Notes under the pieces: generated by a model
Databases searched by the model: none
What the model was told of the DNA's origin: nothing
The model's input: only the letters and a program-made list of their open reading frames with translations
Origin: Hyphomicrobiaceae bacterium
Lineage (GTDB): Bacteria; Pseudomonadota; Alphaproteobacteria; Rhizobiales; Hyphomicrobiaceae
DNA: 59,102 nucleotides
NCBI GenBank assembly: GCA_025359165.1
Contig: JANYHG010000032.1
Coordinates: 1-59,102 of the forward strand
Reading direction: 5' to 3'
Made by a program: the position numbers and the translations under genes
In this document: positions 34,585 through 43,316 of the stretch, piece by piece
Numbering within the stretch: position 1 is the first letter of the stretch
Layout of the letters: each line of letters starts with the position of its first letter

Positions 34585-35502
34585 TTACTCTTTCACGGCG
34601 CCGGTCATGGCGGAGACATAGTGCTCGACAAAGAAGGTATAGAGGATCACCAGCGGCAGCGAGCCGACCAGTGCGCCGGCCATCAGCGCGCCCCAGCGAT
34701 AAATGTCACCGTCGACGAACTCGTTGACGATCGCCACCGGCACGGTCTTGTTGCCGGTCGTGGAGATGAAGGTCAGCGCGTAGATGAATTCATTCCAGCA
34801 CAGCGTGAAGCAGAAGATGAAGGCCGAGATCAACCCCGGCACCGCCAGCGGCAGTACGATTTTGGTGAGGATCTGCCAGCGGCTCGCGCCATCCATCAGC
34901 GCGCTTTCCTCGAGTTCGAACGGGATGGATTTGAAATAGCCCATCAAAAGCCACGTCGCGAACGGGATGAGGATCGTCGGGTAGACCAGGATCAGCGACA
35001 GCGGGCTGTCGATCAGACCATAGGAGTAGATGATCGAGGCCAAGGGGATGAACAGGATCGACGGCGGCACGAGATAGGCGAGGAAGATCAAGCCACCGAC
35101 CAGCTGCGCGCCGCGAAACTGCAGCCGCACGATGGCGTAAGCAGCAAGCACGCTAGCGAACAGCGACAGCGCGGTCGCGGCTGAGGCCACATACATCGTG
35201 TTCCAGAGCCACTTTGGATAGTTGCTCTGGAACAGCAGCTTGTAGATGTGCTTGAACGTCGGATTCCAGGTCCAGAGCGGATTGAAGGTTTCCATGTCGA
35301 GGAGTTGGTCGTCGGGCTTCACCGCCGTCAGCGCCATCCAGTAGAATGGAAACAGCAGCACGAACACGATGATCGCCAGCGGGAAATAGGTGAAGACCAG
35401 CCGCCGCTGCCACGTCTCCAGGAATTCCATGCCCTCGGCGTTGTCCTCGCGGGTGACCGAAGGGGCCTCGACAGGCCGGGCGGTGGCGCTTGCGTCAGAC
35501 AT
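34585..35502 (-). CDS. Sugar-type ABC transporter permease (MalG/UgpE-like)
   Basis: 305 residues. Six membrane helices can be seen (for example YFPLAIIVFVLLFPFYWMAL, AATALSLFASVLAAYAIV, LIFLAYLVPPSILFIPLASII). The coupling loop ELEESALMDGASRWQILTKIVLPLAVPGL is the EAA motif of the MalG type. It is the last gene of the four-gene minus-strand operon (ATPase, binding protein, permease, permease) and begins 47 bp after the other permease. The first 30 residues are an acidic cytoplasmic tail. The carbohydrate is not readable from the permease. Confidence 0.9.
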   Translation of the reverse strand: MSDASATARPVEAPSVTREDNAEGMEFLETWQRRLVFTYFPLAIIVFVLLFPFYWMALTAVKPDDQLLDMETFNPLWTWNPTFKHIYKLLFQSNYPKWLWNTMYVASAATALSLFASVLAAYAIVRLQFRGAQLVGGLIFLAYLVPPSILFIPLASIIYSYGLIDSPLSLILVYPTILIPFATWLLMGYFKSIPFELEESALMDGASRWQILTKIVLPLAVPGLISAFIFCFTLCWNEFIYALTFISTTGNKTVPVAIVNEFVDGDIYRWGALMAGALVGSLPLVILYTFFVEHYVSAMTGAVKE

Positions 35503-35549
35503 GGCGGGATACCTGAAATGGGTGCTGCGCGACGGCGCTGGAAACGGGC

Positions 35550-36506
35550 TCAGTCATTGCCCACGCCCGCCTGCCATTTACGGCGCTGCAGGCCGAACCA
35601 CGAGACGAGCACGGCTGCCAGCAAAAACGGGATCATGGCGGTGGCGATGGCCGCACCTTCCCCCATGTTGCCGCCGAGAATGGCGCGCTGGTAGGACAGG
35701 GTGGCCATCAAATGCGTGGCGTTGACCGGGCCACCGCGCGTCATGGCCCAGATGAGCTGGAAATCCGTGAACGTGAACAGCACGGAGAAGGTCATGACGA
35801 CGGCGATAATCGGCGTCAGAATCGGATAGGTGATGTAGCGGAAACGCTGCCAACCGGTTGCGCCATCGAGGGTGGCTGCTTCGTAGAGCGACGGCGATAC
35901 GGTCTGCAGACCTGCCAGCAAGGTGATGGCGACGAACGGAATACCACGCCAGACGTTGGCGAAAATAGTGGACCAGCGGGCGTTCCAGGGATCGCCGAGG
36001 AAGTTGATGTTGGTGGTGATGAAGCCGGCCTTGCGGAGCAGCCACGAAACGATCGAGAACTGGCTGTCATAGATCCACCAGAACGCAATGGCGGACAACA
36101 CCGTCGGCACGATGAAGGGGATCAAAACCACAGCTCGGATCATCGCCTTGAACGGCATGTGCTTGTTGAGCAGGAGGGCGAGATACAGGCCGATGGCGAA
36201 TTTCGCGACGCTCGCGACGACGGTGTAGAGCAGCGTGTTCGTGACCGACAGCCAGAACACCTTGTCGTCCATCAGCCACTCGTAATTTTCGAGGCCGATG
36301 AATTTGCCGACGCGACCGATTTTCGTATTGGTGAAGGACAGCCAGATGCCGAGAAACAGCGGATAGGCGAGAAACACACCCAGCAGCAGAACCGTGGGCA
36401 CCATGAACCAGAAGCCGAGCCAGTCGCGATTCGAGCGCAAACGCTCCCAGCTCGTGGGTTCACGCATCGGCCTGTCGCGGGTCGCAGGAAGTGCAGCGTC
36501 AGTCAT
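35550..36506 (-). CDS. Sugar-type ABC transporter permease (MalF/UgpA-like)
   Basis: 318 residues. The first membrane helix is WFMVPTVLLLGVFLAYPLFLGIWLS. The periplasmic motif FIGLENYEWLMDD and the helices SVAKFAIGLYLALLLNK and VVLIPFIVPTVLSAIAFWWIY follow. The coupling loop LYEAATLDGATGWQRFRYITYPILTPII is the MalF-type EAA motif. It pairs with the MalG-like permease. It is separated from the binding-protein gene by about 130 bp that holds stacked hairpins, which may lower permease expression relative to the binding protein. Confidence 0.9.
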   Translation of the reverse strand: MTDAALPATRDRPMREPTSWERLRSNRDWLGFWFMVPTVLLLGVFLAYPLFLGIWLSFTNTKIGRVGKFIGLENYEWLMDDKVFWLSVTNTLLYTVVASVAKFAIGLYLALLLNKHMPFKAMIRAVVLIPFIVPTVLSAIAFWWIYDSQFSIVSWLLRKAGFITTNINFLGDPWNARWSTIFANVWRGIPFVAITLLAGLQTVSPSLYEAATLDGATGWQRFRYITYPILTPIIAVVMTFSVLFTFTDFQLIWAMTRGGPVNATHLMATLSYQRAILGGNMGEGAAIATAMIPFLLAAVLVSWFGLQRRKWQAGVGND

Positions 36507-36551
36507 AGGCGGTGGCTCTTTCCGCGGGAGCGCGAAGGTCCGGACTCGTCA

Positions 36552-36626
36552 TTGGGTCGAGCTTTCGCGCGACCCAACACTGCGAACTCGAGCTGAAAAG
36601 TTGGGTCGCGCAAGTGCTTGACCCAA
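36552..36626. repeat. Stacked palindromic repeats inside the sugar importer operon
   Basis: Two palindromic units lie between the binding-protein and permease genes. TTGGGTCG at 36552-36559 pairs with CGACCCAA at 36570-36577, and TTGGGTC at 36601-36607 pairs with GACCCAA at 36620-36626. In addition GCGCGACCCAAC (36567-36578) and GTTGGGTCGCGC (36600-36611) form a 12-bp alternative stem. They resemble intergenic repeats of alphaproteobacteria. In an operon such stems usually protect the upstream message and reduce downstream expression. Confidence 0.8.
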
Positions 36627-36637
36627 CCTACGCAACG

Positions 36638-37975
36638 TTAGCGATACAGTTTCTTGGCGGCGCGTTCGGCCTGCGCGATGGCGCCCTTCAAGTCGGCGCC
36701 GCCCGTGCAATAGTTGGCGAACATATCGACGACGATGAAGTCGGCGATCGCAGAGGCCGCCTTCTCGTCCATCTTGCCGATGCCGGCCGCAGTCAGAGAG
36801 CGCTTCGCGGCGTCGCGGTAGACGGTACGCTTCGGATCGGCGGTCCAGAACGGCAGCTTCTCGAACTCGTTGAGGGGTTGCGTGAGGTACCCGACTGCCG
36901 CCGACAACCACGGTCCATATTGTGCGGCATCCATCATGAAGGCGATGAAGGCTTTGCCGGCGTTCGGCACCTTGGTGTACTGGAACTGCAGAATGGGAAA
37001 GCACAACTGCAATTCCTGAGGCTTGCCACTGGGGCCGATCGGGAACGCCGCGTGATCCATATCGTCGGCGATTGCCTGCTGCTTGGCGTCGCCGCCTTTG
37101 CCAGCGGCCTGCGCTGCGGCGTAGATCGAGATCCCGTTCGCGGTGAGGAAGAGTTCACCTGACAGAAACGCTTTGTTGTTCGAGCTGTCGTTCCAGGATG
37201 CGGTGCCCGGGATGAACGTCTCGTAGAGCGCCTTGCAGTACTCGAGCGATTTTGCGGTTTCCGGCGAATTGATCGAAACGGCGTTGTCCTTGTCGATCAG
37301 GTAGCCGCCGTGCGACCACAGCACCCAGTGCAGCCAGGCGTTGGCGTCACCTGTCGCGTGACCCATAGCAAAGCCCGGTGGCGTGCCCTTAGCCTTCATG
37401 GCCTTGCACAATTCCAGAAGCCCGGCGGTGTCTTTCGGGAATTCCTTGAAGCCGGCGTCGTTCATCGCCTTGATGCGATAGTTCATGTAGCCGCCGTTGA
37501 AGGCGACCGGAATGCCGATCCACTTGTTGCCGATCTTGCAGGTGCCTTCGGCCGCAGGGACCCAGCCGCCATACTTCTTGCCGAGATAGTCGGCGACGTC
37601 GGTCAGGTCGTTTACCTTGTCGGGAAACAGATGCGGCAGTGAGTGCAGGCCCCATACGAGATCCGGACCTTGCCCGGTGTTCGCGGCGACCGAAGCCTTC
37701 GGCTGGATGTCGTCGAACGATTCGTTGGTGATGTTGACTTCGACGCCGGTGGCCTTGCTGAACGCGGCGACGATCTGCATGAACGCGTCGTCTTCGGCGG
37801 GCACGAAACGTTTCCAGCGGAGAACGTTGAGCTTGGCACCAGCTTCCGGCTTCCACTGCGCTTCCTGCGCCCAGGCCTTGGCGAAGTGCAGCAGGTCGGT
37901 GGCACCGAGAATGCCAGCGCCAGCGGCGGCGGTTCCCTTGAGCACATTACGGCGTGAGAATTTCGAGTTTGTCAT
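36638..37975 (-). CDS. Sugar-type ABC transporter substrate-binding protein
   Basis: 445 residues from the ATG at 37975, which has a full AGGAGG before it; the frame to 38029 adds a basic lead without a ribosome site. It opens with a Tat signal (FSRRNVLKGTAAAGAGILG). SBP_bac_1 marks follow: LNVLRWKRFVPAEDDAFMQIVAAFSKATGVEVN, the hinge region DLVWGLHSLPHLFPDKVNDLTDVADYL, and KWIGIPVAFNGGYMNYR. It binds a carbohydrate-like ligand in the periplasm. The Tat route is shared with the peptide-binding protein elsewhere in this window. Second gene of the operon, about 180 bp after the ATPase gene. Confidence 0.88.
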   Translation of the reverse strand: MTNSKFSRRNVLKGTAAAGAGILGATDLLHFAKAWAQEAQWKPEAGAKLNVLRWKRFVPAEDDAFMQIVAAFSKATGVEVNITNESFDDIQPKASVAANTGQGPDLVWGLHSLPHLFPDKVNDLTDVADYLGKKYGGWVPAAEGTCKIGNKWIGIPVAFNGGYMNYRIKAMNDAGFKEFPKDTAGLLELCKAMKAKGTPPGFAMGHATGDANAWLHWVLWSHGGYLIDKDNAVSINSPETAKSLEYCKALYETFIPGTASWNDSSNNKAFLSGELFLTANGISIYAAAQAAGKGGDAKQQAIADDMDHAAFPIGPSGKPQELQLCFPILQFQYTKVPNAGKAFIAFMMDAAQYGPWLSAAVGYLTQPLNEFEKLPFWTADPKRTVYRDAAKRSLTAAGIGKMDEKAASAIADFIVVDMFANYCTGGADLKGAIAQAERAAKKLYR

Positions 37976-38100
37976 GCGTCGTTTCCTCCTAGGTCGTTTT
38001 TGTTTTTTGCAGTTTGGGGACGGCTCCACGCTCTATACCGGGATTACCTTTTCCCATCGGGGTGGGGCTAGCACGCGCCAGCGCCATGGTCGTACTGACC

Positions 38101-38140
38101 ATTCCCCCCCACCCTAGCCCTCCCCCGCAAGAGGGAGGGA
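38101..38140. repeat. CT/GA-rich hairpin repeat between ATPase and binding-protein genes
   Basis: CCCTCCC at 38118-38124 pairs with GGGAGGG at 38133-38139 across an 8-base loop, preceded by a run of eight C. This CCCC.ACCCTAGCCCTCCCCCGCAAG type is a common extragenic repeat in alphaproteobacteria. It lies in the 5-prime leader of the binding-protein gene within the operon and may act as a transcript structure. Confidence 0.6.
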
Positions 38141-38156
38141 ATCAGTGCGGAGAACG

Positions 38157-39221
38157 TCAAATGCGCTTGCCGGTTTCCTTGTCGAACAAATGCACCACAT
38201 CCGGCCGTGGCTTGAGCTTGACCTTCTGTCCCGGCTGGAAGTCATAACGTTCACGGAAAATCGCGACGATATCGTGACCGGCCATCTTGGCCACGAGCTG
38301 CGTTTCCGAACCGGTCGGCTCGACCACGATCACTTCGGCGTCGACACCGTCGTCGGCAATCGTGAAATGTTCCGGCCGCACGCCCGAGACGATGGCGCGC
38401 CCAGCGCTCGCAGACGGGGCGGAGGCCAATGGCATCTTGGTGCCGGACGCGGTTTCGAGCATCGGCTGGCCGCCCTCGACGCGCAGCGTGCCGTTGATGA
38501 AGTTCATCGACGGCGAACCGATGAAGCCGGCGACGAACTGGTTCTGCGGGTTGTCGTAGAGGTCGAGCGGCGCGCCGATCTGCTCGATGTAGCCGTCGTG
38601 CATAACGACGATCTTGTCGGCCATGGTCATCGCTTCGATCTGATCGTGGGTGACGTAGATCGTCGTGGTTTTGAGGCGCTGGTGCAGTTCCTTGATTTCG
38701 GCACGCATTGCCACGCGTAGCTTGGCGTCGAGGTTGGACAGCGGTTCGTCGAACAGGAACACCTGCGGATCGCGAACAATGGCGCGGCCCATGGCGACAC
38801 GCTGGCGCTGGCCGCCTGAGAGTTGTCGCGGGTAGCGGTCGAGGAGATTTCCGAGGCCGAGAATGCCGGCCGCTTTGTCGACCTGGGCCTTGATGATCGC
38901 CTTGTCGGTGTTCTTGAGCTTGAGCGAGAACGCCATGTTGTCGGCGACCGTCATATGCGGATACAGCGCATAGTTCTGGAACACCATCGCGATGTCGCGC
39001 TCTTTGGGATGGATGTTGTTGACCACGCGGTCGCCGATCGAAACGGTGCCGCCGGTGATGTTTTCAAGGCCGGCGATCATCCGCAGCAAGGTCGACTTGC
39101 CGCAACCGGAGGGGCCGACGAGAACTACGAACTCGCCGTTCTTGATCGGTACCGACACGCCGTGCAGCACCTCTACCGAGCCATAGGATTTTCGCACGTC
39201 GCGAATGTCTACCGAAGCCAT
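38157..39221 (-). CDS. Sugar ABC transporter ATP-binding protein (UgpC/MsmX/MalK-type)
   Basis: 354 residues. Motifs are Walker A GPSGCGKST, Q-loop VFQNYALYPHMTV, signature [15 protein letters not shown], Walker B VFLFDEPLSNLD and switch YVTHDQIEAMT, followed by the C-terminal TOBE/OB domain (about 240-354) with SGVRPEHFTI and VVEPTGSETQLVAK. GGGAGAG precedes the ATG. The sequence is of the general UgpC/MsmX group that can serve several importers. It heads the operon. The C-terminus DVVHLFDKETGKRI is canonical. Confidence 0.93.
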   Translation of the reverse strand: MASVDIRDVRKSYGSVEVLHGVSVPIKNGEFVVLVGPSGCGKSTLLRMIAGLENITGGTVSIGDRVVNNIHPKERDIAMVFQNYALYPHMTVADNMAFSLKLKNTDKAIIKAQVDKAAGILGLGNLLDRYPRQLSGGQRQRVAMGRAIVRDPQVFLFDEPLSNLDAKLRVAMRAEIKELHQRLKTTTIYVTHDQIEAMTMADKIVVMHDGYIEQIGAPLDLYDNPQNQFVAGFIGSPSMNFINGTLRVEGGQPMLETASGTKMPLASAPSASAGRAIVSGVRPEHFTIADDGVDAEVIVVEPTGSETQLVAKMAGHDIVAIFRERYDFQPGQKVKLKPRPDVVHLFDKETGKRI

Positions 39222-39423
39222 CTACTCTCCCATCGGGTCCGATCCTTTCGCCGATCGGTTGATCCGATGGCAGGCGGTCCCTTTGTTTTTCATTCTAGTC
39301 GGGTGCGACTTCCGCACGGCCAGCGATTTGCTGCAAGAGGGAAATGCATTCCGGGGTGCTGGCGGTCGAGCGCACGTTGGGTTAAGGCGCTGATGGTTTG
39401 CGCGCGATTTGGGACACGTCGTC

Positions 39424-40317
39424 ATGAATACGAGACAAGGGTTCGGTTCAGCCTCGGTCGACTGGGCGGCGGATCCGGCTACGATTATCGCATCGTTCGA
39501 GGCGCACAGCATGCGCTTCGAGACGCCGTGCGGAGCCGGGACAATGGTCTGGCGTCGCTGGGGCGAGCGCCGTGAGGGGCTGCTCCCATTGGTGTTGCTG
39601 CACGGCGGCTCGGGCGCGTGGACGCATTGGATCAAGAACATCCCCGCACTCGCCGACATGACCGAAGTCTGGGCCTGCGATCTGCCCGGCCTCGGCGATA
39701 GCGCCATGCCGAACGCGCCGCACACGCCGGCGACTGCCGGTCAGGTGGTGGCCGACGGACTGCGCAAACTCATCGCCGACGCCGGGCAGATGCACATGGT
39801 GGCATTCTCGTTCGGGGCGCACGTGGGCACGTTTGCCGCCGCCTTCCTCGGCGACCGGCTGGCGAGCTTTACGATTTGCGGATCGGCGGCGCTTGGGCTG
39901 CCGCACAACCGGCTGGAATTCGATCGCGAGCGCTCGACGATGACGACCGACGAGTCGGCGGTCGTGCATCGTAACAATCTGGCGAAGTTGATGTTTCTCG
40001 ACCCCGCTCGGATCGACGCGCTGGCGGTTCATATTCAAGCCGAGAATATCCGCCGCGCTCGTTTCAAATCGCGCGCCTTCGCCGGCACCAACGAGATTCC
40101 GGCAACGCTGCCACACGTCACCGCGCGACTGAGTGCCATCTGGGGGGCGGGCGATGTGCTGGCCACACCGAGCGTCGAGGCGCGCTACGACATTCTGCGC
40201 AAGGATCATCCGGAACTTCGGACCCGCACGATCGGGGATGCTGGACACTGGGCGCAGTACGAGCAGCCGCAGGCGTTCAACGCTGCGGTGCTGGAGTTGA
40301 CGCGGTTGGCTGATTGA
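39424..40317 (+). CDS. Alpha/beta-hydrolase
   Basis: 297 residues from the ATG at 39424; a TTG at 39409 also opens the frame. Motifs are LVLLHGGSGAWTHWI (oxyanion region), DLPGLGDS, the nucleophile elbow VAFSFGAH with Ser129, and DAGHWAQYEQP with the catalytic histidine. This is the general fold of epoxide hydrolases, esterases and C-C bond hydrolases; the sequence does not tell which. No signal peptide. It stands alone, divergent from the sugar importer operon by about 200 bp, and might share its regulation. Confidence 0.8.
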   Translation: MNTRQGFGSASVDWAADPATIIASFEAHSMRFETPCGAGTMVWRRWGERREGLLPLVLLHGGSGAWTHWIKNIPALADMTEVWACDLPGLGDSAMPNAPHTPATAGQVVADGLRKLIADAGQMHMVAFSFGAHVGTFAAAFLGDRLASFTICGSAALGLPHNRLEFDRERSTMTTDESAVVHRNNLAKLMFLDPARIDALAVHIQAENIRRARFKSRAFAGTNEIPATLPHVTARLSAIWGAGDVLATPSVEARYDILRKDHPELRTRTIGDAGHWAQYEQPQAFNAAVLELTRLAD

Positions 40318-40416
40318 TTGGCGTACTTCGAAGGATGCAATTGTGACGTGTAGCACCGCCGAGGCCCGGATCGGTGCACTACGGCTTGGCCTATTGCACC
40401 CTGCGGAGCGGCGGCA

Positions 40417-41715
40417 TCAACCCGCCACGACCGGGCGCAGGCTGTCGACGATCAACCGCATCTGGGTGTCCGGATCTTTGATCGCGAGCTGGCTTTCGAA
40501 CCACTCGGTCACGAGGCGACAGACGGTCTCGGGCGAGGCCTTAGCCAAGGCACCGCTATCGGAAAACAGCTGCATGTCGGCGTTTTTCCAGCCGCGCGCC
40601 TCGAGGATCTTTACGAGCTCGTCGTAGTCTTGGGGTTTGGGCTGCGGATAGATGCGCGTGGCGCGGCGACCTTCGCCGATGGCCTCAAACGTGGCGACCA
40701 ATTGTGCCTGCAACGCCGACGTATGTTCGGGCGCCTGCAGCAGCGCCACCACGGCAGGTGCGCCTTCACCAGCAGAGACGAACTGGTAGCAGGTGTCGAT
40801 GCTTTGCGCACGAAGCCTGGACAGATTGCTGGTGAATTGTTCGGCGATCAATTTCAAACGCGGCAACGGTGCCGACGCGGCTTCCGCCGCATACTGGCGG
40901 CGCAGCTTCACCACACCCTGCATCATGAGATTGGCGACTTCGGCCTCGCTCTTGTTGGCGACGACGGCTTCGGTGGCCTCGCGGACGCGGTCGGCGTACC
41001 ACTCGGCATGATTTTTCTTGAGCACCTGCCACAAGGCGCTGCGCTGCATGGCGCTGTCGGTGGCTTCCAGGGTGCGCGCAAAACCGCCGATCGGGGCCGT
41101 GGGGCCGATACGGTCGCCGCCACGCGGGATGAGGGCGGTCGCCATGCGCAGCAGGTTTTTATCGCCAGCAACGACCAGATAGGCTGCGGTCAGCGTGACG
41201 GCGAAGAATGCGGCGATGGCGGTCCAAAGCAGGCCCCGACCCAGCCGGCCACGGCGCGATCGCTTCGCCGCGACGGGGCGCTCGGCGGTACGATTAGCCC
41301 GCGCTTTGTGCGCTTCGGCAGGTGCCGTCCCACGGGCTGGCTGGGCCAGGCGGGAGTGGATGGGTTGCTGGACGGCGGTGGCTGCATGATTTGCCGCCGG
41401 GGCGGCTCTCGCGCTCGTGGCCGGCGCGGCAGAACGTGACTCTACGGCGGCGGAGGTCCTAAGTGGTGCAGGTGGCACCACGCCGGGTGGAGGCGATGCC
41501 AGCAAGGCGCCTACCGGCTGCCACTCGGGATAGCCTTCGCGCCAGGCCAGATCGGTGGGGAGCAACTGGCCGGTCCGAAACAGCCGGTGGAACTCGCTCT
41601 CGGTGACAGGACCGAACTGCTGGCCATCACGCCCGAGATACCAGGCAGCGACAGCCAGCGACGACGCGTCACCCGCGCCATCATCCGCTCGTCCATCTCC
41701 CGGATGCCCTGTCAT
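40417..41715 (-). CDS. GYF_2 (DUF4339) domain membrane protein
   Basis: 432 residues. Residues about 25-68 are a GYF_2 domain (WYLGRDGQQFGPVTESEFHRLFRTGQ ... AWREGYPEWQPV; the tract is split here for length). A Pro/Ala linker (70-150) and a basic stop (KRSRRGRLGRG) lead to one membrane helix at about 161-183. The C-terminal 240 residues are helical and likely periplasmic, with no family I can name. GYF_2 domains bind proline-rich peptides or membrane partners. So it is a single-pass protein with a cytoplasmic binding module. It is alone, on the minus strand, divergent from gshB. Confidence 0.75.
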   Translation of the reverse strand: MTGHPGDGRADDGAGDASSLAVAAWYLGRDGQQFGPVTESEFHRLFRTGQLLPTDLAWREGYPEWQPVGALLASPPPGVVPPAPLRTSAAVESRSAAPATSARAAPAANHAATAVQQPIHSRLAQPARGTAPAEAHKARANRTAERPVAAKRSRRGRLGRGLLWTAIAAFFAVTLTAAYLVVAGDKNLLRMATALIPRGGDRIGPTAPIGGFARTLEATDSAMQRSALWQVLKKNHAEWYADRVREATEAVVANKSEAEVANLMMQGVVKLRRQYAAEAASAPLPRLKLIAEQFTSNLSRLRAQSIDTCYQFVSAGEGAPAVVALLQAPEHTSALQAQLVATFEAIGEGRRATRIYPQPKPQDYDELVKILEARGWKNADMQLFSDSGALAKASPETVCRLVTEWFESQLAIKDPDTQMRLIVDSLRPVVAG

Positions 41716-42082
41716 ATGCCTCGCACTGTTATTTGCCTTATCAGTATGCCTTGTACCGTCGCCTGTGTCGCGCGGTGTGCATTTCAGAATGCTCAGCCCG
41801 ACTCTGACGCCGACTTCGGGATGATTTGTCGATACAGGCTAAAGTTTCCTGGTCCAATCACTGGCCCCGGTCAACGGCGTCGATAACGGTCAGTGGTGGC
41901 AACAGTGGGGCAAAACGGCAACAACCAATGTGCCTAAACTGGCGATAAGTTCATTCAAGGCATTGGCGCGCGTGTGACGCACAGTCTCATATTTGGGTCT
42001 GGTCGCAATCCGACCGCCGCTCCATAGTGCGGCGCGCGCATCGCCTACAACTCCCGCCATCTCCCGCTATCGAGGACTTCGC
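41716..42082. other. Divergent intergenic region before gshB
   Basis: 367 bp between the GYF_2 gene and gshB. A frame extension to 41993 exists for gshB but lacks a ribosome site. GAGGA at 42072-42076 is the gshB site. I see no other element. Confidence 0.5.
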
Positions 42083-43030
42083 ATGGGCCTGAAGATCGCT
42101 TGCCAAATGGACCCGATCGACAAGATCGATATTCGCGGCGACAGCACCTTCGCGATGTTGCTGGAGGCGCAGCACCGCGGGCACGAACTGTTCTATTATC
42201 TGCCCGACCATCTGACACTCGACGAGGGCAGGGTGATCGCGCGCGGTGCGACGCTGAGGGTGGAGGACAAGATCAACGACCACTACAAGCTGTCCAATCC
42301 GCGTACTGTCGATTTGTCGACGTGGGACGTCGTCCTGCTGCGCCAGGATCCGCCTTTCGACATGAATTATATCACGACGACGCATCTGCTGGAACGCATC
42401 CACCCCAAGACCCTGGTCGTCAACGATCCCGGCAGCGTGCGCAACGCGCCCGAAAAAGTCTGGGTGCTGGATTTTCTCGATCTGATGCCGCCGACGATGG
42501 TGACGCGCAACGCAGAGGACGTGCGCGAATTCCGCGCGCGGTACAAGGATATCATCATCAAGCCGCTGTACGGCAATGGCGGTGCCGCCGTGTTCCGTGT
42601 GCGCGAGGACGACAGCAATCTCAATGCGCTGATCGAGATGTTCCACATCGTCAGCCGCGAGGCGTTCATGGTGCAGCAGTATCGGCCGGAGGTGCGGCAG
42701 GGCGACAAGCGGATCATCCTGATCGACGGCGAGCCGGCCGGGGCCATCAACCGCGTGCCAGCCGATGGCGAAACGCGTTCGAACATGCACGTGGGTGGTA
42801 CGCCGAAGCCGACCGAGTTGACGCCGCGCGATAAGGAAATCTGCGCCCGGTTAGGGCCGGAGCTGAAACGGCGGGGGTTGATCTTCACCGGCATCGACGT
42901 GATCGGCCCGTATCTGACCGAAATCAACGTGACGTCACCGACCGGTATCCGGCAGGTGAAAGCGTTCGGCGGGGAGGACATCGCGGCGCTGATCTGGGAT
43001 GCGATCGAGAGACGGAAGCGGGCGGGATGA
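42083..43030 (+). CDS. gshB: Glutathione synthase
   Basis: 315 residues, the usual length, from the ATG at 42083 preceded by GAGGA. The start [30 protein letters not shown] is characteristic. ATP-grasp and substrate marks follow: [52 protein letters not shown] (glycine loop), [20 protein letters not shown] and [22 protein letters not shown]. It joins glycine to gamma-glutamylcysteine with ATP in the cytoplasm. No gshA is nearby. It appears as a single-gene unit ahead of uvrC with 286 bp between. Confidence 0.96.
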   Translation: MGLKIACQMDPIDKIDIRGDSTFAMLLEAQHRGHELFYYLPDHLTLDEGRVIARGATLRVEDKINDHYKLSNPRTVDLSTWDVVLLRQDPPFDMNYITTTHLLERIHPKTLVVNDPGSVRNAPEKVWVLDFLDLMPPTMVTRNAEDVREFRARYKDIIIKPLYGNGGAAVFRVREDDSNLNALIEMFHIVSREAFMVQQYRPEVRQGDKRIILIDGEPAGAINRVPADGETRSNMHVGGTPKPTELTPRDKEICARLGPELKRRGLIFTGIDVIGPYLTEINVTSPTGIRQVKAFGGEDIAALIWDAIERRKRAG

Positions 43031-43316
43031 GGGTGCGGCTGGCGTGGCATGAGCGCCGCGCTTTGTCCAATTTGTCCTATCGTGCTTAATCGCCGCTGAG
43101 CCGCCTAATAGCTTCGTAGAGCGATTAACTATCGGCTTGGCTACCCACCCCCGCAACTGATTGGTAAACGGGCCCTACGGCGCATCCTCGGCGATTTGGT
43201 GCGGGAAGCAAACGGACTTACGGGCCGGTCGCGCGAACAGGCGGTCGTTGGCGAGCGTGCGGGTCCGAGTCTTGCCGCGCCGCACACTTTTCCCTGGAGC
43301 ATCCTACATAGCGACC

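Noticed and set aside
35712-36596. A 294-residue plus-strand frame opposite the MalF-like permease
   Set aside because: Antisense of membrane helices; composition is artificial and no motif is seen.
43161-43316. N-terminal extension of UvrC
   Set aside because: No ribosome site and no similarity to the UvrC start; the Met at 43317 is closer to the domain.
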